A DNA stretch of 21,419 bases, taken from an uncultured Pseudomonadota bacterium. GTDB taxonomy: Bacteria > Bdellovibrionota_B > Oligoflexia > Oligoflexales > Bog-1112. The position numbers and the translations under genes are program-made. Positions 14,104 to 20,414 of this stretch are shown one piece after another. A model generated the notes under the pieces. It was given only the letters and a program-made list of their open reading frames with translations, had not been told where the DNA came from and did no database searches. The stretch is taken from the NCBI GenBank assembly GCA_937896265.1, contig CALBMD010000310.1, forward strand, positions 1 through 21,419. Reading direction: 5' to 3'. How positions within the stretch are numbered: position 1 is the first letter of the stretch; each line of letters starts with the position of its first letter.

Positions 14104-14958
14104 ATGGTTCCCGTGGCAACTTTAAGTGGCTTTTTGATTTCAATTCATTTTCTTTTTCGCTTTGAAACTTGGTTTTTCTTTTTCTTCGGCGCGATCATTG
14201 GTAGCTTTTTAAATGTCTGTATTCGCAGAATTCCAAACAGAACCTTTTTTGCAAGCGCCAGATCTAGATGCCCTCATTGTAATGAAAAGATTCCATTTTA
14301 TCTTAATATCCCGATCCTAAGCTACCTCATTCTTGGCGGCAAGAGCCAATGCTGTCATCAAAAAATCGACAAAGAATATTTGATTGTCGAACTACTTACC
14401 GCCCTATTTCTGCCCATCATTTATTGGACTTTCCCTTTTTATTTGGCAAAAGCCCCTTGGCTGCATGTACCAACTTTTTTGCGCTTTATACACGCTTTAA
14501 CCTTTAGCTCTATCCTTATTATCTGCTCTTTTATCGATCTCAAACTCAGAATTATTCCTGATGTTTTGAGTTTACCTATGATCTTGTTTAGCCCTATTGT
14601 TGTCTATTTTCACCCTGATCTTGGATTTAAAGATAGCCTTCTTGGTATCTTTTTAGGCGGCGGCATTATTTATCTTATAGCCTGGGGTTATTATCTTGTA
14701 CGTCGTGCTGAAGGCATGGGAATGGGTGATGCAAAATTATTAGCTGCAATCGGCGGCTGGCTTGGTTACCAAGCCATCTTACCAACCCTTTTTTATGCTT
14801 CAATCCTTGGCTCAATTTATGGCTTATGTGAAATAGCTCTCCGATCAGAGAGAAATTTAAAAAGTGAGGTTGCCTTCGGCCCTTTTTTAGCCTTAGGAAC
14901 AGGTCTCTATTTTTTCGTGAGCTCTAGTTGGCAGTCTCGTCTCTTTGGCCTTTTCTAA
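14104..14958 (+). CDS. pilD: Type IV prepilin peptidase / N-methyltransferase (PilD/GspO/TapD family)
   Basis: A 284-residue polytopic inner-membrane aspartic protease that cleaves and N-methylates type IV pilins and type II secretion pseudopilins. The N-terminal A24 methyltransferase domain starts GAIIGSFLNVCIRRIP (29-44). The peptidase domain has both catalytic aspartates: D145 in CSFIDLKLRIIPD and D209 in GMGMGDAKLL. About seven or eight hydrophobic helices are visible. The zinc-type cysteine site is altered: the first pair is normal (C56-P-H-C59), but the second pair, normally C-x-x-C, reads S81-Q-C83-C84. The N-terminus is about 25 residues longer than usual and there is no ribosome site before ATG 14104, so the true start may lie elsewhere. 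First gene of a three-gene operon with the diguanylate cyclase (18-base gap) and the sigma-like protein. No pilin gene is present, but a secretin-like gene lies at the contig end. Confidence 0.93.
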   Translation: MVPVATLSGFLISIHFLFRFETWFFFFFGAIIGSFLNVCIRRIPNRTFFASARSRCPHCNEKIPFYLNIPILSYLILGGKSQCCHQKIDKEYLIVELLTALFLPIIYWTFPFYLAKAPWLHVPTFLRFIHALTFSSILIICSFIDLKLRIIPDVLSLPMILFSPIVVYFHPDLGFKDSLLGIFLGGGIIYLIAWGYYLVRRAEGMGMGDAKLLAAIGGWLGYQAILPTLFYASILGSIYGLCEIALRSERNLKSEVAFGPFLALGTGLYFFVSSSWQSRLFGLF

Positions 14959-14976
14959 CTGAAAGGATCCTGGCCT

Positions 14977-15912
14977 ATGGACATAGGTTATTTAAGAAAG
15001 GCAAATGCTCTCTTTAGCAAGATGGAAACTGAAGATGACCTGATTCTAGCACTTGCAAGCTTGCTATCTCCTTTTAGCAAAAAATTCGGATTTCTAACTC
15101 TAAAAGACAACACCATAGCAAACCATTCTTGGCATGCAACAGTACCAAAAGAAGATCTCAGCGCACTTTGTGAAATTTTTACCAAACTCTTAGAAAAAGA
15201 TCATCTTTTATACTCAGTCATTACAACTTTAGGAGTGAAAGGGCATTATCAATATTTTGCTTCTGCTACTAACCCGTCTTTAATTCTTGTTTTTGAGCCA
15301 TTAGATTATAAAGAATACATGTCTTTTTTTCTGGAGCTTTTTGAAGCAAGCCTCTTTTCTGTGCATAAAATTACCCAAACTCAAGAGCTGCTCTACAAAG
15401 ATGCCTTAACAGATCTTTATAACTATCGATTTCTAAGGATAGCTTTAGAACGTGAAATTAGCAGGGCTAAGCGCTTTAAAGAAACATTTAGCTTAATTTT
15501 TATAGATGTCGATAACCTCAAAGCTGTTAATGACGAACACGGCCATCTTTTTGGCAGTCAGGTGTTAAAAGATGTTGCCAAGCTTCTAAAAGCCCATTTA
15601 CGTGAAATTGATACAATTATTCGCTATGGAGGAGATGAATACATTGTACTCCTTTTGGGAGCCAAAATAGAGCAAGCAACAATGGTAGCTGAGCGTATTC
15701 GCCATGCAGTAAATGAGCATTCGTTTCAAGACGGTGAGCAACAGACTCGCTTGACTGTTTCTATGGGTATTGCCTGCTATCCTGAGCATGCGCATAATGC
15801 CCAAGAACTCATTTCACAAGCAGACAAAGCGATGTATGATGGTAAAAAATGCGGAAAAAATCAAGTCCGCTCTGCCTGGAAAAATTTGTCGAGAGAAATG
15901 CATGCCTTTTGA
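14977..15912 (+). CDS. Diguanylate cyclase (GGDEF domain) with N-terminal sensor-like region
   Basis: 311 residues. Residues 1-135 form an N-terminal region without a predicted membrane helix; its length and pattern would fit a GAF-like sensor, but I cannot assign it. Residues 140-305 are a complete GGDEF domain: DALTDLYNYRFL (142-153), metal-binding D177 in FIDVDNLKAVND, the active-site loop RYGGDEY (GGDEY, 218-222) and MGIACYPEHA. R209-E-I-D212, five residues before the loop, is the RxxD inhibitory site, so the enzyme is probably active and feedback-inhibited by cyclic di-GMP. Product: cyclic di-GMP from two GTP. AAGGA lies 11-15 bases before the ATG. A small dyad CCTATG-GA-CATAGG (14974-14987) overlaps the start codon and might damp initiation. 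It sits between prepilin peptidase and the sigma-like gene, whose start overlaps its end by 11 bases. Confidence 0.93.
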   Translation: MDIGYLRKANALFSKMETEDDLILALASLLSPFSKKFGFLTLKDNTIANHSWHATVPKEDLSALCEIFTKLLEKDHLLYSVITTLGVKGHYQYFASATNPSLILVFEPLDYKEYMSFFLELFEASLFSVHKITQTQELLYKDALTDLYNYRFLRIALEREISRAKRFKETFSLIFIDVDNLKAVNDEHGHLFGSQVLKDVAKLLKAHLREIDTIIRYGGDEYIVLLLGAKIEQATMVAERIRHAVNEHSFQDGEQQTRLTVSMGIACYPEHAHNAQELISQADKAMYDGKKCGKNQVRSAWKNLSREMHAF

Positions 15913-16687
15913 CTACGAATATCAAGCTAACATCTTTGACCAGGCTAAAAACAATAGCCAACAGGCCTATGTTCAGCTTTGCATATCTGAATCAGCCTAC
16001 CTTTTTGATTATGCTGTCATCATGACAGGTGATCAAAAAAGTACTGATGAGGTCGTTTTTAATCGCGATCTGTATACCAACCACAAAACATCATCTTCAT
16101 ATCAAAATTTCCGCAATGAGCTTTATCGCAAAACACGACAAATACTGGCTGAAATTTGGGGCTTTGATGTCAGCGCCCTTGAAAACCCAAAACTCATGGA
16201 GCTTCTTAATGACCCAAATAGTAGCTTTCCATTAAAAGAAAAAGCCAAGCTTTTCTTCGAGCTTAATCGCTTTTTTATGCATATGAATGCAACCCAACGT
16301 GAGGTAATTTATTTATATAAAAAATTAGGTTTCAATATCGAAGATATTTCCTACATTATGGACCTTGATCTTGCTAGCATACAAGCGCTGTTAGATCAAG
16401 GAAGCAAGGTTTTGCAAGATCTACTACCAGACTTTAACCAAGACCCGGCAGATGCAATCAAAGAAATTCCTCTTTTCCAAAAAGAGAGCCAAAACAATTC
16501 TCTTGGCACAGATTTAAAAGAGCTTATCAAGGGTCTAAAAACATTCCGCCATCAGAAGTTAAAACAAAATATCAAATATAGCCTTGCTATTTTGCTTGGT
16601 TTTGGGCTACTCAGCTATTTTCTGTACCACCCCAACCAAGTAAAATACTTGCAAGAAAAAATATTTCTTCTGTTTGGCAACAGCTAG
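15902..16687 (+). CDS. Degenerate ECF-sigma-like protein with C-terminal transmembrane helix
   Basis: 261 residues with no close family name that I recognise. Residues 20-85 resemble sigma70 region 2 of ECF factors (FDYAVIMTGDQKSTDEVVFN, then FRNELYRKTRQIL). Residues 120-175 resemble region 4: MNATQREVIYLYKKLGFN, then EDISYIMDLDLASIQALLDQ and KVLQDLL, matching the pattern LP..qREV..L...eg.s..EIA..l.i....v. A basic linker (HQKLKQNIK) leads to a single membrane helix at about 226-242 (SLAILLGFGLLSYFLYH). The recognition helix lacks the usual SRLHRAR-type basic residues, so DNA binding may be weakened or lost. ATG 15902 overlaps the cyclase stop by 11 bases, implying translational coupling; GAGAGA is just upstream. 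A membrane-tethered transcription regulator is the best guess; the sigma likeness is my own pattern reading. Confidence 0.65.
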   Translation: MPFDYEYQANIFDQAKNNSQQAYVQLCISESAYLFDYAVIMTGDQKSTDEVVFNRDLYTNHKTSSSYQNFRNELYRKTRQILAEIWGFDVSALENPKLMELLNDPNSSFPLKEKAKLFFELNRFFMHMNATQREVIYLYKKLGFNIEDISYIMDLDLASIQALLDQGSKVLQDLLPDFNQDPADAIKEIPLFQKESQNNSLGTDLKELIKGLKTFRHQKLKQNIKYSLAILLGFGLLSYFLYHPNQVKYLQEKIFLLFGNS

Positions 16688-18636
16688 CCTACTTCCATTA
16701 TAGGATCAATTTTTTCTACCAGATAAGGGTAAGAGTCGAGATAAGATTCTAATTTTTCCAAAAGAGCTGGAGTTTCATCAGAATGGATAGCTCCCAACTC
16801 TGCGGCTTTATGAATCTGTATTTTATAATTTGCCAACATCTCTTGCGCGTCATAATTACGCGCAACAAGTAGCTCACGAATATTATCCCCTGCAGTCGTT
16901 TTTGAAATATGCCAGCTACCTGCCTTTTCTAAAACAACCTCTACCTCATGGATAGCACCAAAAAGGTTATGCTCGTTAGCAAGGCTTTCTTGGTAAGCAC
17001 CAACCAAGAAAAACCCCAAATAATAAGGAGATCCGTCAGGAATATGCAGATCAAGAGTATTTTTTTCTTCCTTGCGATCAATAAAGCGATCCAGACAACC
17101 ATCTGAGTCGCAAGTAATGTCGACAATTGTTGCTCTTGTCGATGGCTTTTCTCCATGACGCGAAAGAGGAATCACTGGAAAAAGCTGATCTATAGACCAA
17201 GAGTCTGGCATCGATTGAAAAATCGAAAAATTCGCCAGGTATTTTGAAACCTTTTGTTTTTGTAACTTCTCGATTTCATCTGGAATATGCTTTTGAGCAG
17301 CACTAAACTGCAATACTTTCTGACAGATTTTTGAGAACAGATCCTCAGCAATTGCTCGCTCTTTGAGAGAGATGTAGCCTAAGTTAAATAATGTAAAAAG
17401 ATCTTCGTTTAAGCCAAGGGCATCATGATAGAATTCATTGGCGTTTTTAGCGCTAAGATTTTTATAAATATAACGCAATTCATTGACATTGCGATGGTTC
17501 TCTTCGCCGGAACTGCTGCCAGGATAACGAGATAATTCAAAACTTTCTTCACCTTGAACCTCTCGAATATCTGTAATTACCACTGAATGATAAGCGGCAA
17601 TAACTCGCCCAGATTCTGTTACGATATCAGGGCAAGGCACTTGCTCATTACGGCAAACTTCGCCTATAACGTAGACAGCATCGTTGGCAAATTGTTGTAG
17701 AGTATAATTTGCGCTTGATTGACTTGATGTCTGGCTACCATCATAGTCAACGCCAACACCGCCTCCTATATTTAAATAGCTAGGAGCAAAACCCATTTTT
17801 CGAATTTTAGAATAAACCCTTGCTGCCTCACGGAGGGCATTCTTAAATCTCTTAATCGCAGTGATCTGAGAACCAATATGAAAATGTAACATGCTAAGCC
17901 TATCTTGTAGCTTAGCATCTTCAATAAGCGCCAAAGTTTCCATCAATTCGACTGTTGTTAAGCCGAATTTTGAACTCTCACCAGAAGATCTTTCCCATTT
18001 CCCAGATCCTTTACTATAAAGGCGTATTCGCAAGCCAATCTGTGGTACCTTCAAAGCTCTTTCGCTCAAACTGAATTTTTTAGAGCGGCTAATGATTTCT
18101 TGTAACTCATCAGGACCTTCTACAACCAAAAGGACACGACGCCCAATAGCAGCAGCTACAAACGCCATCTCGATAAACTCAACATCCTTAAAGCCGTTAC
18201 AGATAAGTAAAGCCTCTTGGTTAAGCTGGTAGCTCAAAGCAGCCATGAATTCCGTTTTACTACCAACCTCAAGACCCCAATTCATCTCTTGCCCGCGCGC
18301 CACAATAGCATCAATAAATTCACGGCGTTGATTAACCTTAAACGGAAAAACGCCAAGATGCTTGGCACCATAGGAAAATTCTGAAATCGCAGACTCGAAT
18401 GCTGAATGCATTCTCTGCAGCTGACCTTGAATCACTTGAGGAAATCGAACAAGCATCGGAGTACGAACTCCTAGAACTTTGGCCTTGGCAACTACGGATA
18501 AAAGCGGCACCTCCCCTCCTTGCGGGCCAAGCGGTGTGCACACAACACGCCCACTTTCATCAATAGTAAAATAGCCAGCACCCCATTCATCTATCCCACT
18601 TTGCTCTTTACTCGAGAAAATTTGAGATCGTTGCAT
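16684..18636 (-). CDS. speA: Biosynthetic arginine decarboxylase
   Basis: A 650-residue PLP enzyme of the alanine-racemase fold III group, converting arginine to agmatine and CO2 for polyamine synthesis. The PLP lysine is K100 in GVFPFKVNQRREF (E. coli YPIKVNQ). Also seen: ICNGFKD, LGLR-like IGLRIRLYSKGSGKW, SKFGL, LHFHIGSQ, the phosphate-binding NIGGGVGVDYDGS, TESGR, and the C-terminal DITCDSDGCLDRFI with the active-site cysteine. Length matches E. coli SpeA (658). ATG 18636 is chosen because AGGAGA lies 6-11 bases upstream; a TTG nine codons earlier is less likely. No agmatinase or agmatine deiminase follows in the window, so the next step is unknown. The stop overlaps the sigma-like gene's stop by four bases. 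It is divergent from rsmD. Confidence 0.97.
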   Translation of the reverse strand: MQRSQIFSSKEQSGIDEWGAGYFTIDESGRVVCTPLGPQGGEVPLLSVVAKAKVLGVRTPMLVRFPQVIQGQLQRMHSAFESAISEFSYGAKHLGVFPFKVNQRREFIDAIVARGQEMNWGLEVGSKTEFMAALSYQLNQEALLICNGFKDVEFIEMAFVAAAIGRRVLLVVEGPDELQEIISRSKKFSLSERALKVPQIGLRIRLYSKGSGKWERSSGESSKFGLTTVELMETLALIEDAKLQDRLSMLHFHIGSQITAIKRFKNALREAARVYSKIRKMGFAPSYLNIGGGVGVDYDGSQTSSQSSANYTLQQFANDAVYVIGEVCRNEQVPCPDIVTESGRVIAAYHSVVITDIREVQGEESFELSRYPGSSSGEENHRNVNELRYIYKNLSAKNANEFYHDALGLNEDLFTLFNLGYISLKERAIAEDLFSKICQKVLQFSAAQKHIPDEIEKLQKQKVSKYLANFSIFQSMPDSWSIDQLFPVIPLSRHGEKPSTRATIVDITCDSDGCLDRFIDRKEEKNTLDLHIPDGSPYYLGFFLVGAYQESLANEHNLFGAIHEVEVVLEKAGSWHISKTTAGDNIRELLVARNYDAQEMLANYKIQIHKAAELGAIHSDETPALLEKLESYLDSYPYLVEKIDPIMEVG

Positions 18637-18649
18637 TGCTTCTCCTGGA

Positions 18650-18678
18650 TTGCTATTCGTCAACCGATTAGGTATAAG
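18650..18678 (+). promoter_or_regulatory. Candidate sigma70-type promoter for rsmD-coaD
   Basis: TTGCTA (18650-18655, 4 of 6) is followed after 17 bases by TATAAG (18673-18678, 5 of 6). Transcription would start near 18685 and give a leader of about 48 bases. The -35 box lies next to the speA ribosome site on the other strand, so the two genes share a crowded control region. Confidence 0.45.
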
Positions 18679-18732
18679 ACTAACAGGCGAAGACCTAGAG
18701 TCAACTATTAAAAGGCGCGCCAGAAGGACTCA

Positions 18733-19326
18733 ATGATTAAGGTTATCTCTGGTCATCTAAAGGGGATGAAAATACAAACTCCCCAAGGAGAGACTACTAG
18801 GCCCACCAGCGCACGCATTCGTGAAAGTATCTTTTCTGCACTCGGAGAATCGGTAGTTGGCAGCAACTTCGTTGATCTTTTTGCTGGATCAGGAGCTATT
18901 GGCATTGAGGCCATTAGCCGCGGTGCTGCCTCGTGCATTTTTGTAGAAAAAGACCCTAAGGTTATCAAACTGATTGAAGTAAACCTTACTGAAGCATCAC
19001 GACGGTTTACAGCACAGGATCTTGAACCATATAAGAGCCAGGTACTTTGCGCTGATTCTTACCAAGTAGCCAGACGTTGCCTGGAAAGAAAAGGAGAGAC
19101 TATTCTTTGGGCTGACCCCCCCTACGATCAGGTCCTTGCTTTTATAGAATCGCCATTTTGCCAGGAAATACAAGAGCTATGCGCCAAAGACACTCTTTTA
19201 GTTATTGAAATGGCGGCTAAAGGAACTGAAAGTGGAAGTTATTGTCAAAATATTGGCAATTTTATATGTATTAGAAACAAGACTCTGGGGCAAACAAGAA
19301 CTGTAATCTGGAAAAAGGAAGGGTAG
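18733..19326 (+). CDS. rsmD: 16S rRNA (guanine(966)-N(2))-methyltransferase
   Basis: A 197-residue SAM-dependent methyltransferase acting on G966 of 16S rRNA in the assembling small subunit. Seen: the N-terminal family block MIKVISGHLKGMKIQTPQG followed by TRPTSARIRESIFSAL, SAM motif I VDLFAGSGAIGIEA (47-60), acidic VEKDPK, and the catalytic DPPY (128-131). Length is typical. AAGGA lies about 5 bases before the ATG. It is followed 4 bases later by coaD, the rsmD-coaD order being common in bacteria, which supports both names. Confidence 0.96.
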   Translation: MIKVISGHLKGMKIQTPQGETTRPTSARIRESIFSALGESVVGSNFVDLFAGSGAIGIEAISRGAASCIFVEKDPKVIKLIEVNLTEASRRFTAQDLEPYKSQVLCADSYQVARRCLERKGETILWADPPYDQVLAFIESPFCQEIQELCAKDTLLVIEMAAKGTESGSYCQNIGNFICIRNKTLGQTRTVIWKKEG

Positions 19327-19330
19327 ACAC

Positions 19331-19852
19331 ATGGAAAGCTCAATTGAGAGCCAAAACTCTATTGTTGCTGTCTATCTTGGAACTTTTGACCCTTTGACTA
19401 ACGGTCATCTCGATGTGATCCTAAGAGGAAGTGAACTTTTTTCCAAGCTCTTCATAGGCGTTGTCGCTAACCAGCGAGCAAAAAACCTCCTTTTTAAGGC
19501 CAAACAACGGGTTGAACTGATTGAAAAAGCAATCAGCAATAAAAAAAATATTCAAGTTGATACTTTTGAAAGTTTAGCTGTCGAGTACGCTGCCAAGGTG
19601 GGAGCACAAGTCATTGTCAGAGGCCTTCGCACTGAAGCTGATTTTGCATACGAAATGCAAATGGCAATGATGAACCGTAAGTTGAATAGAAAACTTGAGA
19701 CTATCTTTATCCCCTCAAGACAAGATCTAAGCCATATTTCATCATCATTGGTGAAAGAAGTAGCCTCTCTTGGTGGGGATATTTCCGGCTTAGTACCAGA
19801 TTGTGTAAAAGATGCTTTAGAAAACGCATTTTACAAATATGATAAGGGGTAA
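19331..19852 (+). CDS. coaD: Phosphopantetheine adenylyltransferase
   Basis: A 173-residue nucleotidyltransferase catalysing the fourth step of coenzyme A synthesis (4'-phosphopantetheine plus ATP to dephospho-CoA). The nucleotidyltransferase motif is seen in GTFDPLTNGHLD (TNGH, 23-26), with RGLRTEADFAYEMQMAMMNR (98-116) and the ISSSLVKEVASLGGD block (136-150), all diagnostic of CoaD. The N-terminus is about 9 residues longer than usual. AAGGAAGGG lies about 7 bases upstream, inside the end of rsmD. The following gene starts only 4 bases after its stop, so the three form an operon. Confidence 0.97.
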   Translation: MESSIESQNSIVAVYLGTFDPLTNGHLDVILRGSELFSKLFIGVVANQRAKNLLFKAKQRVELIEKAISNKKNIQVDTFESLAVEYAAKVGAQVIVRGLRTEADFAYEMQMAMMNRKLNRKLETIFIPSRQDLSHISSSLVKEVASLGGDISGLVPDCVKDALENAFYKYDKG

Positions 19853-19856
19853 AAGC

Positions 19857-20414
19857 ATGCCTCAATTATGGAAAAGAATTCTTCTTTCGACTAAATTAGC
19901 TATTATTCTCGCCCCAAGCCTTGTTTCTTTGGCTAGTATTCGCGATAGTTCTATCGAGCTTATTGAAAATTCAAGCAGTATTAAGCGAGGTCATCTTTCT
20001 ATTGGCGTCGGTTCAAGCTATGTAAGCAATATTAAAGCAAATGGGCCTTTATCATCTTTATCCCTGACAAAGCATATATCAAGACCAAAAGAACGAGAAA
20101 CTCGTTACCGTTTAGCTGCCAATATCGCCCCCAAAGGCCCAGCAAAAACAGCTGGAGCTGGCATTGGTCTTGTTCAGTTTTTAAATCCTTATCGGCATAG
20201 CCCTTTCTTAGGTGTTGAATTTGGCCTTGGCTATGCCAATACAGCTGATTCCTATGATCTCGGAGGGTTTATTGGCTCCATCTTATGCGGTACTCGCTTA
20301 TTCAAAGGCGAACCAAATCAACTAGAAATCAGTCTACGTGCTGAAACATTCTTTGTCGATTCCGATATCGGGCGCCCCAAAAGCTATTCTGCGCAAGCAG
20401 CCTTACTTTTTTAG
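19857..20414 (+). CDS. Small exported protein, outer-membrane beta-barrel candidate
   Basis: 185 residues, family not recognised. Residues 1-26 look like a Sec signal peptide: MPQLWKRILLSTK, a hydrophobic core LAIILAPSLV, and a cleavage site S-L-A | S. The mature part has no long hydrophobic helix but many alternating, glycine-rich segments (LSIGVGSSYVS, RLAANIAPK, GAGIGLVQFL, PFLGVEFGLGYA, GGFIGSILCGTRLF, LEISLRAETFF, SAQAALLF), and ends in phenylalanine, as beta-barrel outer-membrane proteins usually do. About eight strands would fit the size. AAGGGG (19843-19848) lies 8 bases before ATG 19857; an in-frame ATG at 19839 would overlap coaD and lose the signal's fit. It is co-transcribed with coaD by position, without an obvious functional tie. 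Its last 12 bases overlap the secretin-like gene on the other strand. Confidence 0.7.
   Translation: MPQLWKRILLSTKLAIILAPSLVSLASIRDSSIELIENSSSIKRGHLSIGVGSSYVSNIKANGPLSSLSLTKHISRPKERETRYRLAANIAPKGPAKTAGAGIGLVQFLNPYRHSPFLGVEFGLGYANTADSYDLGGFIGSILCGTRLFKGEPNQLEISLRAETFFVDSDIGRPKSYSAQAALLF

Noticed and set aside
15770..15901. N-terminal extension of the sigma-like protein inside the cyclase gene
   Set aside because: The added residues are the out-of-frame reading of the conserved GGDEF domain; ATG 15902 gives a sensible start with an 11-base overlap.
18637..18663. TTG start for speA, nine codons upstream
   Set aside because: ATG 18636 has an AGGAGA site at proper spacing, located inside the would-be extension.
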